A stretch of 64,000 nucleotides of DNA from Usitatibacter palustris (GCF_013003985.1 NZ_CP053073.1:1240001-1304000), one strand, 5' to 3'. Positions 38,263 through 52,708 are shown, numbered from the stretch's first letter. The notes: a model not told the origin generated them from the sequence alone. Made by a program: numbers and translations.

Positions 38263-38724
38263 TCACGATGTCTTGCAGGCCTCGTTCATCTCGCGCTGGC
38301 TGCGTGCGCGCTCCTTCTCGATCTCTTCGTCGCTGAGATAGTCGCGCTCGCCCTTGTCGTTGTACTTGTGGATGCGACCGCCGTCGGCGTAGGTCGCGTA
38401 GGCGGCCTTCGCTCGCGAGCAGGCCTCCGCGCGGCCTTCGGCATCCTTCGCGGCGTCGTCGGCCTTCTTGGCCGAATCGCTGCGCGCCTTGCGGGCGGCC
38501 TCGGCTTCCTTGTCGCGCTCGACGGCCGTCTTCGCGCCGGCCGATGCGGGCGCGGGAGTCGTGGTCGTGGCGCCGCTGCCGACGCTCAGCGACTTGCTTT
38601 CCTGGCCCGGGGGCGGCGTGTCGGAGTAGTGGGTCTTGCCGTCCTTGTCGGTCCACTTGTAGAGCTGGGCCGCGACGGGCATGGCCATGGTGATGGCGAT
38701 GGCAGCGTAGATCAGGCGCTTCAT
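38263..38724 (-). CDS. DUF4124-domain exported protein
   Basis: A 153-residue exported protein. The signal peptide ends near AMPVAAQ. The DUF4124 element LYKWTDKDGKTHYSDTPPPG follows directly, then a highly charged helical part (ERDKEAEAARKARSDSAKKA) and a C-terminal KYNDKGERDYLSDEEIEKER. The start at 38724 is fixed by GAGGAG six bases upstream on the minus strand. Function of DUF4124 proteins is unknown; they are common in beta- and gammaproteobacterial envelopes. Confidence 0.8.
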   Translation of the reverse strand: MKRLIYAAIAITMAMPVAAQLYKWTDKDGKTHYSDTPPPGQESKSLSVGSGATTTTPAPASAGAKTAVERDKEAEAARKARSDSAKKADDAAKDAEGRAEACSRAKAAYATYADGGRIHKYNDKGERDYLSDEEIEKERARSQREMNEACKTS

Positions 38725-38744
38725 GTCGATCTCCTCGAACGTAC

Positions 38745-39104
38745 CTATTTGACGGCGGGGTAGGCGAGTTGCTCCATCCCCAATTGTGCGAGCTCGCTGG
38801 CGCGCTTTGCATGCGTGCGCGTCGCGTTGTTGTCTTTCGCGGCTGCAGCCTGGCGCGCGAGCACCAACGACTCCCAGGCCTTCGACCACAGCGCGCGTTT
38901 TGCGCGCGCTCGCTGGATATCCGTTTCCGCCTGCGCGAGGAAGGCGCGAGCCTCCTGCTCGAGCGCGGCGTCGTCGATTTTCGGCGCGGGCGCGGGTGCC
39001 ACGACGACCGGCGGCGCGACCGGCGCGCTCGTCTCCGGCATGGCACACGCGGCGACCATCAAGCCCCACCAGACGACGCCGTAAACCTTAGAACTTTCAA
39101 GCAT
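38745..39104 (-). CDS. Small predicted lipoprotein
   Basis: A 119-residue protein with a lipoprotein-type signal (VVWWGLMVAAC, lipobox MVAAC), a Pro/Val/Ala linker and a single long helical region (EQEARAFLAQAETDIQRARA and on) that looks like a coiled coil. I do not recognise the family. It precedes the DUF4124 gene by 20 bases and is probably co-transcribed. AAGG lies upstream of the ATG. Confidence 0.6.
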   Translation of the reverse strand: MLESSKVYGVVWWGLMVAACAMPETSAPVAPPVVVAPAPAPKIDDAALEQEARAFLAQAETDIQRARAKRALWSKAWESLVLARQAAAAKDNNATRTHAKRASELAQLGMEQLAYPAVK

Positions 39105-39177
39105 TTAGGTAACCTTAACGAGATTCGACTCGAACGTCAATGAAACGCGGCACAGGGCGGCCGCGTGGACCGCTCGG

Positions 39178-40696
<1,519 letters not shown>

Positions 40697-40699
40697 GTG

Positions 40700-42276
<1,577 letters not shown>

Positions 42277-42277
<1 letters not shown>

Positions 42278-43449
42278 TGCGAGTCCTGCGCGGCCTGGCC
42301 GCTTGCTGCGCCGTGCTCGCCGCGATCGGCCACGCCGCGGAGCTGAAGGTCACGGCGGTCAACCGCCTGCCGTTCGTACGCAGCGCGCAGACGATCGAGC
42401 TCACCGCAGCGCAACTCGCACCGCTTGGCGTGAAGGACCTCGCGACAGTCCACGTCCGCAATGCCGAGGGCCGCGAACTGCTCGTGCAGGCCGTGGACAC
42501 CGACTTCGACGCTTATCGCAAACCCGACATCGTCATCTTCCAGGCCGATTTCCGCGCGAACGAGACGCTCGCCTTCACGGTGAGCGAGGGCGCGCGGCAG
42601 GTCTATGCGAAGGAACAGTTCAAGGCATTCGGCCGCTTCGTGCGCGAGCGCTTCGACGACTTCGCCTGGGAGAACGACCGCATCGCGCACCGCACCTACG
42701 GTCGCGCGCTGGAAACGTGGGATGGCGAACCGCTGGCGAGCAGCACCATCGATGTCTGGTCCAAGCGCACGCCGCGCATGGTCATCAACGACTGGTACCT
42801 CGCCGACCACTACCACCAGGACGCAGGCGAGGGCGCCGACTTCTACTCCGCCGGGTTGTCGCGCGGTTGCGGCGGCAACGGCCTCTGGGCCGCCGGGCGC
42901 CTTTGGACCTCGCGCAACTTCGTGGATTCGCGCGTGCTCGCGAGCGGCCCGATCCGCGTGATGTTCGAGCTGGAGTACGCGCCCTTCGAGGTCGATGGCG
43001 TGAGCGTGAGCGAGGTGAAGCGCGTCACGCTCGATGCAGGCTCGCAACTCGATCACTTCCGCAGCACGTACAAGACGTTCACGCGTCCGGGCAGGGAACG
43101 CGCGCTCACCACCGCGATCGGTTTGAAGAAGGTCGAGGGCGAGCAAGTCGAGTTCGACGCCGATCGCGGCTGGCTCCTCAAGTGGGAGAAGGTCGAGCAG
43201 GGCGCGGGCGAGCAGGGGCTGGCGATCGTCTCGGCGGCCGGGCCTCTCGGGCCGCGTGCCGACGACAAGCTCAATCACCTCGTGCTCGCGCCGGTTCCGG
43301 CGAGCGGCGCGGCGACCTACTGGGCGGGGTTCGCGTGGAATCGCGCGGGCCACGTGACCGATGCGGCCGCGTGGAAGAAATACGTGGACGAATTCGCGCA
43401 GGGGACGCGCTCGCCGATCGAGGTGAGCGTCTCGGCGGCTCCCCGCTAG
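42277..43449 (+). CDS. Exported DUF4861-like protein
   Basis: A 390-residue exported protein with a signal peptide (LRGLAACCAVLAAIGHAAEL). The body contains FAWENDRIAHRTYGRALETW and DFYSAGLSRGCGGNGLWAAG, which I recognise as the DUF4861 pattern known from polysaccharide-use loci of Bacteroidetes; the assignment is from memory. No catalytic residues can be named. GTG start overlapping the guaA stop (TAGTG), so it appears to ride on the gua transcript. It is odd to find it here without glycoside hydrolases. Confidence 0.65.
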
Positions 43450-44264
43450 AAGCCGTAGACGCGCGCGGGGTTGTCGACGAGGATCGCCTTGCGCGTCGCG
43501 TCGTCATCCGCCCATTCGAGCAGCAGGTCGAGCATCGCCGCGTTCGACGGATTCTCGGGCCGGTTGGGATGCGGCCAATTGCTCGCCCACAGGCAGCGTT
43601 CGGGATGCGTGCGGACCAACTCGCGCGCGAGCACGCCGACATCCTCGAAATGCGGCGGTCCTGATTTCGATGTTTCGTAGGGTGCGGCGAGCTTCACCGA
43701 GCAGCGTCCGCCATCGAGCAACCGCAGCAGGCACTTGAACGCCGGGTCCGTGGGCGGCACCGGCTCGAGGAACTTGCCGACGTGGTCGATCACCAGATCC
43801 ACCGGCAGCGCCGCGAGCCGCTTCTCGTACTGCGGCAGGTCGCGTCCATCGAGTTGCAGCTGCACGTGCCAGCCGAACGGACGCACCTTCGCCGCGAGCG
43901 GCTCGAGCGCTTCCCACGGCAGCACGCCGCCCTTCAGCATGAAGAAGCGCACGCCGCGAACGCCGAGCTTCGTGAGGTGGTCGAGCTCCGCTTCGTCCAC
44001 ATCGACGGGAACCACGACGACACCGCGCGCTGCCGCGCCGATGGCGGCCATCGATTCGAGTACGCAGCCGTTGTCGAAGCCGTACACGCTCGTCTGCACC
44101 ACGATGACCCGCGAGAGGCCGAGCTCGCGGTGCATCGCGAGGTAGTCCTCGAGCGGCCGGTGCGGCGGCTGGAAGAAAGCGGTGGGCGCGGTCTTGTAGC
44201 GGCGATCGAAGATGTGGATGTGCGTGTCGCACGCGCCCGGTGGCGCCGCGAGGCGAGGTTTCAT
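43446..44264 (-). CDS. Amidohydrolase family protein, LigI-like
   Basis: A 272-residue TIM-barrel hydrolase. The metal-type motif is GACDTHIHIFD, with VDLVIDHVGKF and RCLWASNWPHPNRPENPSN further on, as in 2-pyrone-4,6-dicarboxylate lactonase and related lactonases or decarboxylases. Substrate is unknown. It is followed after seven bases by a Bug-type binding protein gene in the same direction upstream, a frequent pairing in betaproteobacteria for uptake and breakdown of organic acids. Ends overlapping the DUF4861-like gene by four bases. Confidence 0.8.
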   Translation of the reverse strand: MKPRLAAPPGACDTHIHIFDRRYKTAPTAFFQPPHRPLEDYLAMHRELGLSRVIVVQTSVYGFDNGCVLESMAAIGAAARGVVVVPVDVDEAELDHLTKLGVRGVRFFMLKGGVLPWEALEPLAAKVRPFGWHVQLQLDGRDLPQYEKRLAALPVDLVIDHVGKFLEPVPPTDPAFKCLLRLLDGGRCSVKLAAPYETSKSGPPHFEDVGVLARELVRTHPERCLWASNWPHPNRPENPSNAAMLDLLLEWADDDATRKAILVDNPARVYGF

Positions 44265-44271
44265 TCGTGTC

Positions 44272-45234
44272 TCACTCGATCGTGACGCCCGATTCCTTCA
44301 CGACCTTCCCCCACTTCGCGATCTCCTTCGAGACCAGCGCGCGGAACTCTTCCGGCGTCGAGCCTCCCGGTTCGGCGCCCAGCTTGAACCACGTGTCCTT
44401 GAGGTCCGCGTCGGCGAAGGCCTTCACCACGGCCTGCTGCAGCTTCTGCACGATGGCCGGAGGCGTGCCCGCGGGCACCCACAGCCCGTACCACGACGTG
44501 ATCTCGAACCCGGCCATGCCGGACTCGATCGCCGTCGGGATTTCCGGGAAGGAAGGAGAACGTTTCGCCGAGGTCACCACGATCGGCCGCACCGTGCCAC
44601 CGCGAATCTGGCCCGCCGCGCTCCCGAGCGCTTCGAAGATGTAGTCGATCTCGCCGGCGATCAGCGCCGCGGTCGCGGGCCCCGTGCCCTTGTACGGGAC
44701 GTGCGTCGCCTTGAACCCCGCCGCAGAAGCGAACATCTCGCACGAGAGGTGGCGCGAGGTTCCATTGCCGGCCGAGCCGCAGTTGATCTTTCCGGGATTG
44801 GCCTTCGCGTAGGCGATCAACTCCGGAAGCGTCTTCGCGGGAACGCGATTCGCTGCGACCAGCACATCGGGGAAGATCGCGGCCGTGGTGACCGGCATCA
44901 GGTCCTTCTCGAGGTCATAGCTGAGAGTCTTGTAGGCAGCGGCCGCCACGGCGCCGTGCACCGAATAGAGCAGCACCGTGTAGCCATCCGGAGGCGACTT
45001 CGCCGCGACCGCGGCGCCGATCGTGCCGCCCGCGCCACCGCGATTGTCGATGACGACCTGCTGGCCGAGGATCGTCGAGAGCTTCGCCGCGAGCGGGCGC
45101 GCCACCGTATCGGTGCCGCCGCCGGGCGGGAAGGGCACGATCATCTTCACGGGTTTGTTGGGCCAGTCCTGCGCGAAGGAGGGCAGCGCGGCGAGCAAGG
45201 CGGCCGCGAGCACGCAACGGATGAGCGAAGTCAT
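44272..45234 (-). CDS. Tripartite tricarboxylate transporter binding protein (Bug/TctC family)
   Basis: A 320-residue periplasmic binding protein. A signal peptide ends near ALLAALPSFAQ. Family marks are WPNKPVKMIVPFPPGGGTDT, GQQVVIDNRGGAGGTIGA and INCGSAGNGTSRHLSCEMF. Bug proteins bind small carboxylates; no TctA/TctB membrane genes are nearby, which is common for this expanded family. Probably co-transcribed with the amidohydrolase. Confidence 0.92.
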   Translation of the reverse strand: MTSLIRCVLAAALLAALPSFAQDWPNKPVKMIVPFPPGGGTDTVARPLAAKLSTILGQQVVIDNRGGAGGTIGAAVAAKSPPDGYTVLLYSVHGAVAAAAYKTLSYDLEKDLMPVTTAAIFPDVLVAANRVPAKTLPELIAYAKANPGKINCGSAGNGTSRHLSCEMFASAAGFKATHVPYKGTGPATAALIAGEIDYIFEALGSAAGQIRGGTVRPIVVTSAKRSPSFPEIPTAIESGMAGFEITSWYGLWVPAGTPPAIVQKLQQAVVKAFADADLKDTWFKLGAEPGGSTPEEFRALVSKEIAKWGKVVKESGVTIE

Positions 45235-45313
45235 TTTTCCGGTCCGGGTTGAGAGCGAGCGGCCACCTTAGCATCGGCGAGTGCCTTTGCGGCGCGTGCG
45301 ACAATCGAATCCG

Positions 45314-45667
45314 ATGATCACGATCTACGGAATTCCGAACTGCGACACGATGAAGAAGGCGCGCGCCTGGCTCGAGGCGCGTGGCATCGAGTACGCGTTC
45401 CATGACTACAAGAAGGCGGGCGTCGATCGCGCGAAGCTCGAGGGCTGGGTGCGCGAGCACGGGTGGGAGACGGTGCTCAATCGCGCGGGTCCGACGTTTC
45501 GCAAGCTCGATGCCGATCTCACGAAGGACCTCGACGCGAGGAAGGCGGTGAGCCTGATGATCGCCAATCCCTCCGCGATCAAGCGGCCGGTCCTCGACCT
45601 GGGCAAGCGCACGCTGGTGAGCTTCAAGCCCGAGCAATACGCCGCGGCCCTCGCGAAGGACGCCTAG
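45314..45667 (+). CDS. ArsC/Spx-family reductase-like protein (YffB type)
   Basis: A 117-residue thioredoxin-fold protein: ITIYGIPNCDTMKKARAWLE, the YffB-type N-terminus with a single cysteine (NCDT), and RKAVSLMIANPSAIKRPVLD near the end. It belongs to the ArsC/Spx/YffB group; a glutathione-dependent reductase role is suggested for YffB but arsenate reduction is not shown. ATG at 45314. Its stop overlaps the convergent REC-EAL gene by four bases. Confidence 0.88.
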   Translation: MITIYGIPNCDTMKKARAWLEARGIEYAFHDYKKAGVDRAKLEGWVREHGWETVLNRAGPTFRKLDADLTKDLDARKAVSLMIANPSAIKRPVLDLGKRTLVSFKPEQYAAALAKDA

Positions 45668-46878
45668 GCTTCCTCGGACCAGGACGCACCGGGCAACTGC
45701 TTCTGCTCGTGCGCCCAGGTCAGGAATTCGGCCGCGGGCATCGGTGCGGCGATGAAGTAGCCCTGGGCCTGCGGGCAGCCCATGCTGCGCAACAACTCCC
45801 AGGCTTCGCGATCTTCCACGCCTTCGGCAATCGTCGTGAGCCCGAGCTTGCGCGCAAGCTCCAGGCTCGACTCGACCATCGCGCGACTCGACGGCTCCCT
45901 CGCTGCATTCGTGACGAAGGTCTTGTCGATCTTGAGCTCCGTGAACGGCATGTTCACCAGGCGCTGCATCGACGAATAGCCCGTTCCATAGTCGTCGATC
46001 GCGAGGCCGAACCCGTACATGCGAAGGCGCGTGAGATTCTCGAGTGTTCGCCCGAGGTTGCGCGTGGCCGCGGTCTCGGTGATCTCGAATGTCACGTGGC
46101 GCGGCTCGATGCCCGCGGCCGCCACGAGCTCGGTGAGGCGATCAGCGAGGCGCCCGTCACCCAGGAGCGTCGACGAAATATTGATCGAGACCGACAAGTC
46201 CAGGTCGAGGTCGCGCCAGGTCCGGCAGTGCGCGGTGGCCGTGCAGACCATCAGGTTCGTGAGCGATTCCATGAAGCCGCGGGTCTCGACGACGGGAATG
46301 AAGGCTTCGGGCTGCACGCGGCCCTGGGTCGGGTGGTTCCAGCGCGCGAGGGCTTCGGCCCCGCGTATGCACCCGGTGGCGATGTCCACGCGGGGGAGGA
46401 AGTAGGGCTCGAATTCGCCGCGCTCCAGTCCCTGCGCGATCGCGACGGGCGTGAAGCGCGGAAGCGGCGCGCGGGCCGGCACTTCGGGCCGCGGCCGATG
46501 CAGGTCCAGGGCGGCCTGGAGCTTGCGCGCCGTGAGCGGCTTCGGGATGGCGGCGAGGAAGGTGACGCCGTACTCGCGGGCCATCGCCTCGACGCTCGCG
46601 AGCAGCGGCGATTGCATGGCGCTCAGCACGATGAGGGAGGCCGGGTGGCGCCGCTCGCCCATGTGGCGGATGAGCTGCATGCCATCCATGCCGGGCATGT
46701 CGAGGTCGCTCACGACGATGTCGATCTGGTCGCCCGCCTTCGCCAGTGTCCGCAGCCCCGCCGTGCCGTCGCTCGCCAGGTGGACCGACTCGGCGCCCAG
46801 TCCATCGAGCAGGCTGCCGATGAGCCAACGCTGGAACGCGTGGTCCTCGACGACAAGGAAGCGAAGGCCGTTGATCAC
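45664..46878 (-). CDS. Response regulator with EAL c-di-GMP phosphodiesterase domain
   Basis: A 404-residue protein. An N-terminal receiver domain (LRFLVVEDHAFQRWLIGSLL; phospho-site in IDIVVSDLDMPGMDG; lysine in IPKPLTARK) is followed by an EAL domain from about residue 145. The catalytic set looks intact: GAEALARWNHP, SVSINISS, FEITETAATRN, AIDDYGTGYSSM, LKIDKTFV and IAEGVEDREAW, so an active phosphodiesterase is likely. The GTG at 46878 has GGGAG six bases before it and overlaps the kinase stop by four bases. It is the probable output of the neighbouring phosphorelay. Confidence 0.92.
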   Translation of the reverse strand: MINGLRFLVVEDHAFQRWLIGSLLDGLGAESVHLASDGTAGLRTLAKAGDQIDIVVSDLDMPGMDGMQLIRHMGERRHPASLIVLSAMQSPLLASVEAMAREYGVTFLAAIPKPLTARKLQAALDLHRPRPEVPARAPLPRFTPVAIAQGLERGEFEPYFLPRVDIATGCIRGAEALARWNHPTQGRVQPEAFIPVVETRGFMESLTNLMVCTATAHCRTWRDLDLDLSVSINISSTLLGDGRLADRLTELVAAAGIEPRHVTFEITETAATRNLGRTLENLTRLRMYGFGLAIDDYGTGYSSMQRLVNMPFTELKIDKTFVTNAAREPSSRAMVESSLELARKLGLTTIAEGVEDREAWELLRSMGCPQAQGYFIAAPMPAAEFLTWAHEQKQLPGASWSEEA

Positions 46879-49241
46879 GCCGACTCCCTTGAGGCGAGAT
46901 GGGCCTGGAGCCGCACGAGCTCGCCCGCGAGCGGCTGCATCGCCGAGCGGATCGCGATCCAGTCGCGCGATTGGCCGGCGCGCTCGAGCGCGGCGCTCGC
47001 ACCGGCGAGCGATTGCGCGCCGATCGACCGGCTCGCGCCGCAGATGCGATGGGCCGCGTGGATCACGCCGGGCAGGTCGTTTGCATCGATGGCCAGTTGC
47101 AGCATCTGGGTGTCGTGCACGGCATGCAGGCTGAATTGCATCAGCGCTTCGCGCGCGCGGCTCGTATCGTCGCCGAAGAGCTCGCGAATCGCGGTGCAGT
47201 CGACCGGCCCGGCGCTGGGGAGCCATCGCTCCAGGCTGGCACGCAGGGTGGCCAGCTCGATGGGCTTGGGCAGGTAGTCGTCCATGCCCGCGGCGATGCA
47301 ACGATCCCGCTCACCCTGCATGACATTGGCGGTGCACGCGATGATCGGGAGGCGCGCAAGCCCGTCGCGCTGCTCGCGCGCGCGAATGTGGCGCGCCAGG
47401 TCATAGCCCGACATCTCGGGCATGTCGCAGTCCGTGAGGATCGCGGCGACCCGCCGCGTGTTCCATGCTCCGAGGGCTTCCAACCCGTCGCGTGCCGTCC
47501 GCACTGCGTAGCCCAGTGATTCCAGTTGCTTGGTGAGCACGAGCAGGTTGACGGGATGGTCGTCGACCACCAGCACGCGGGGATCGCCCCTGCTGTCCTC
47601 GGCGAGCCTCATCGCCACGGTGCGCGCGACGGCAGGCGTGGCTGGCCGCGCGCGCGCGATCTTCGGTACATGGACGACGGTTGCGCCTTCAGCGATCGGC
47701 AACTCGAGCGTGAGGCGCATGCGCGTGCCCGAGCCCGGCGCGCTTTCGAAGGCGAGGTCGCCATTCATCAGCGTGGCGAGGCGGCGGCAGATCGACAGGC
47801 CCAGGCCGGAGCCGCCGCTCTCGCGGCCGATCTGCTCGAAGGGACGGAAGAGGCGCCCGGCTTCCTCCGAGGAGATCCCGATGCCGGTGTCTTCGACGCT
47901 GATGCGCAGGAGGTCCGAAGTGGGACGGCGCTCGAGCACTTCCACGCGGATCGTGATCGTGCCCTCGCTAGTGAACTTGATCGCGTTGCTCACGAGGTTG
48001 TTGAGGACCTGGCCGAGCCGCAGCGGGTCGGCCAGGTGCGCGGGACGCAACTCCCGGTCCACGGCGCGTGCGAGCAGGAGTCCTTTCGCGCTCGCGTTCC
48101 CGGCATAGATGTCGTGCACGCGGTTCACGATCGCGACGAGCGAAGTCGGTTCGGGCCGAAGCGCGAGTTTGCCCGCCTCGATCTTCGACAGGTCGAGGAT
48201 GTCGTCGACGATGTGCAGCAGCGCTTGCGACGAGTCGCGGATCACGCCGAGGGTCGAACGCTGGTCCGAGTCCAACCGGGTGAGCGCCAGGAGCTCGAGC
48301 ATCCCCATGACGCCCGACATCGGCGTGCGGATCTCGTGGCTCATCGTCGCGAGGAACGCGCCCTTGGCCCGCTCGGCCTCGACCGCCGCTGCACGCGCGC
48401 GTTCGAGCGCCTCGTTCTTCTTGCGCAGCCGCCGGTAAAGGCGGCCGTTCTCCATGATGAGGAAGACAAGAAGGAGGCTCGCGGCGACCAGGCCGTAGAG
48501 GCGCCCGGCGTAGAACCCGACATCGAAGCGTCCGCCGTTGAGGATGGCCGAGAGCCCGATGTCGAAGACCCAGGCCCACATCACGACCATCAGCCAGAGG
48601 CCCAGGACGCTATGGGGCCGGGTCCACAGCGCGAACAAGGCGACGAATGCGAGCAGCCACACGGTCCCGACGACGAAGGGCATGAGCGGCGCGTAGCGAT
48701 GGCCTTCCATGATGACCGGCAGCGCGTCGTGCCCGCCGGTGGCGAGCGCCACGAACACGAAGGCGGCCGCGAGGGTTGCCGTGATCGACTTCCCGCTGGC
48801 GCGCGGCACCGTGAACTGCCCGGGCAGGCGCGCATAGGCCAGGACGAACAGCGGAAAGGCCCCGTGCCAGGTCATGTAGAGCCACGCGGTCGTCTGGGGG
48901 CCACCGGGGAGGAGCCCGCCCGGCGCGAGCAGGCCCGGGAACGACAAGGTGTGGGCGAAGGCGATCGTAGCCGTGAAGAGGTAGCCGCACGCGAGCGCGA
49001 GGAGGGCGCGCGAGCGCGAGAATCGCAGTTGCGCGAAGAGCAACGCGGACGTGATGAGGACGGTGACGACCATCGCGGCCTGGTAGGCCGGGATGAATGC
49101 GGGATAGGGGTCGAGCTGCACTCGCGCGAACGGGGCCACGGCGATGAAAAACACCGCGGATCCGATGACCACTGCCATCGCGTGGCGCCGCTGCTCACGC
49201 GTCGCGGGCAGTGAAGTGAGGCCTTCCCCGCGTGTTTCCAT
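46875..49241 (-). CDS. Hybrid sensor histidine kinase with receiver and Hpt domains
   Basis: A 788-residue membrane kinase. Residues about 20-260 contain seven to eight hydrophobic helices (a MASE4-like sensor). A short coiled coil leads to HisKA with the phospho-histidine in FLATMSHEIRTPMSGVMGML, then the HATPase (NLVSNAIKFTSEG, VEDTGIGISSEEAGRLF, GGSGLGLSICRRLA), a receiver (VLVVDDHPVNLLVL; ILTDCDMPEMSGYD) and a C-terminal Hpt (HAAHRICGASRSIGA). This full relay would pass phosphate to the REC-EAL protein encoded by the overlapping downstream gene. The signal is unknown; the sensor is membrane-embedded. Confidence 0.92.
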   Translation of the reverse strand: METRGEGLTSLPATREQRRHAMAVVIGSAVFFIAVAPFARVQLDPYPAFIPAYQAAMVVTVLITSALLFAQLRFSRSRALLALACGYLFTATIAFAHTLSFPGLLAPGGLLPGGPQTTAWLYMTWHGAFPLFVLAYARLPGQFTVPRASGKSITATLAAAFVFVALATGGHDALPVIMEGHRYAPLMPFVVGTVWLLAFVALFALWTRPHSVLGLWLMVVMWAWVFDIGLSAILNGGRFDVGFYAGRLYGLVAASLLLVFLIMENGRLYRRLRKKNEALERARAAAVEAERAKGAFLATMSHEIRTPMSGVMGMLELLALTRLDSDQRSTLGVIRDSSQALLHIVDDILDLSKIEAGKLALRPEPTSLVAIVNRVHDIYAGNASAKGLLLARAVDRELRPAHLADPLRLGQVLNNLVSNAIKFTSEGTITIRVEVLERRPTSDLLRISVEDTGIGISSEEAGRLFRPFEQIGRESGGSGLGLSICRRLATLMNGDLAFESAPGSGTRMRLTLELPIAEGATVVHVPKIARARPATPAVARTVAMRLAEDSRGDPRVLVVDDHPVNLLVLTKQLESLGYAVRTARDGLEALGAWNTRRVAAILTDCDMPEMSGYDLARHIRAREQRDGLARLPIIACTANVMQGERDRCIAAGMDDYLPKPIELATLRASLERWLPSAGPVDCTAIRELFGDDTSRAREALMQFSLHAVHDTQMLQLAIDANDLPGVIHAAHRICGASRSIGAQSLAGASAALERAGQSRDWIAIRSAMQPLAGELVRLQAHLASRESA

Positions 49242-49270
49242 ATCCCTTGGGCAACGACGATCTTTCGACC

Positions 49271-49323
49271 GATCATCTGTTAATGATCATTGCCTTGTCA
49301 ATTAACAAATGTTAATTATAGGG
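49271..49323 (+). promoter_or_regulatory. Promoter with two palindromes upstream of the 49-residue peptide gene
   Basis: TTGTCA (49295-49300) and TATAGG (49317-49322) are spaced by 16 bases. The spacer is exactly a perfect palindrome, ATTAACA-AA-TGTTAAT (49301-49316). Just upstream is another perfect inverted repeat, GATCAT-N6-ATGATC (49271-49288). The stretch is AT-rich in an otherwise GC-rich region. The first palindrome placed between the boxes suggests a repressor or activator site. It may also serve the divergent kinase gene starting at 49241. Confidence 0.65.
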
Positions 49324-49364
49324 CGTGGCGCGGGAGGACCCGCGCAGCCATCAGGAGAACGCAC

Positions 49365-49514
49365 ATGGATCAGGCCAGGACGACGCGGATTTTGGACCGG
49401 ACGACGATTGAAACGGGCGCCATCAGGGAGGCTCGCGAAGACGAGCTCAGGACGCTCGATGACTTCGAACTGCTGCTGGCAGGCGGTGGCGACGCGGGGC
49501 CGAACTGGCCCTAG
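49365..49514 (+). CDS. Small peptide with double-glycine leader-like sequence
   Basis: A 49-residue peptide, starting at the ATG at 49365 because AGGAG (49353-49357) lies seven bases before it; an upstream in-frame ATG-like extension has no such site. The last third reads LRTLDDFELLLAGGGDAGPNWP in two parts: a leader-type end with L at -12 and E-L at -8/-7 relative to the Gly-Gly at residues 41-42, then a short end DAGPNWP. This looks like the double-glycine leaders cut by C39 peptidase transporters, but the mature part would be only 7-8 residues. No such transporter is in the window. A signalling peptide or a bacteriocin-type remnant are both possible. Confidence 0.6.
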   Translation: MDQARTTRILDRTTIETGAIREAREDELRTLDDFELLLAGGGDAGPNWP

Positions 49515-49523
49515 TCGCGGCGG

Positions 49524-49550
49524 GGCTTCGCTAGCGCGAGGAAGCCTTTT
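49524..49550 (+). terminator. Probable terminator after the peptide gene
   Basis: Stem GGCTTC / GAAGCC with an 11-base loop that can fold further, followed by TTTT. It begins nine bases after the peptide stop and overlaps the end of the convergent LuxR-type gene. Confidence 0.5.
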
Positions 49551-50441
49551 CCTTCGAAGTTGTCTTCAGGGGCGGGGTTTCGCCCTTCGCGGCTACCGCG
49601 AAGGGCTTTTCGCCCATGGCTTCGAGCTGCTTGCGCGTCGAGCCCGCCTCGGTCCAAAGGGCGTTGGCGGCGATGCGTGCACGATCGTGATCGCGCGATG
49701 CCCTGTTGACGTGGAACAGGGCGCAAAGCGCGACATGCTTGGTGGGGTCGGATGCTTTGTCGGAAGCAAGGCGTGAGAGCGCCGTCAGGTCGCCGCCATC
49801 GATCGCCGTTGTCACTGCGCGCAACAAGTTGGTCTCTCGCGCGGACGGTGCTGGGCCCGCCTTGCGCCGGTCCTGGATCCGCGCGCTGACACGTTCGGCC
49901 GCCGCCGAGTAGCCGCCGATTCTCAGCAGGATCGCGAGCAGGACGGCATTCGTGGGGTCGGCCCTCGTGCGGTCGAGGTCCTCGTCGTAGGCGTGCTTGC
50001 CAAAAGCGAAGTCACCACGCAGCAGCGCGCGCCACAGGGCACGCGTTCGATCGCGGCGCTCTTCAAGTGCTGCGTCCATCGTCTTGCCGCGCATGCGCAG
50101 CCCGACTTCCCAGACCAGGCCGCACGGCCCGACGAAAACGCTCATCACGCCCAGGGCCCCGTAAAGGCCTTCTGCGATCGCGGCGTCGCCAAAGAGATCC
50201 CCGGACGCTTTCGCCTCCCGGGCAGGGGCCGCCTTCGCGAGGTCGCCACGGTTTCGGTTCACGAACCACACCGCGGCTTCGGAGCGATTGGCCACGCCGA
50301 GCTTGCGGTAGAGCTGGTGAAGGTAGACGCGCATGGTGCCGTCCCGGAAGCCAAGCGTCTCGGCCATGCGCCGGCTCGTCGCCCCGTCGGCGAGAAGCTC
50401 GAGCATTTGCTGCTCCCTGGCTCCGATTTCCCGGTCTTCCA

Positions 50442-50442
<1 letters not shown>
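49531..50442 (-). CDS. Unusual protein with N-terminal LuxR/GerE-type HTH
   Basis: A 303-residue protein. Residues about 3-62 are a GerE-type helix-turn-helix: IGAREQQMLELLADGATSRR, MAETLGFRDGTMRVYLHQLY, RKLGVANRSEAAVWF. The rest is not recognised. It has a hydrophobic stretch near residues 92-117 (AEGLYGALGVMSVFVGPCGL), then helical, possibly TPR-like sequence, and a Lys/Ser/Thr-rich end. LuxR-type HTHs are normally at the C-terminus, so the order is inverted. The ATG at 50442 overlaps the stop of the TPR-HD-GYP gene by one base, so the two are translationally coupled. It ends tail to tail with the small peptide gene. Confidence 0.7.
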
Positions 50443-52707
<2,265 letters not shown>

Positions 52708-52708
<1 letters not shown>

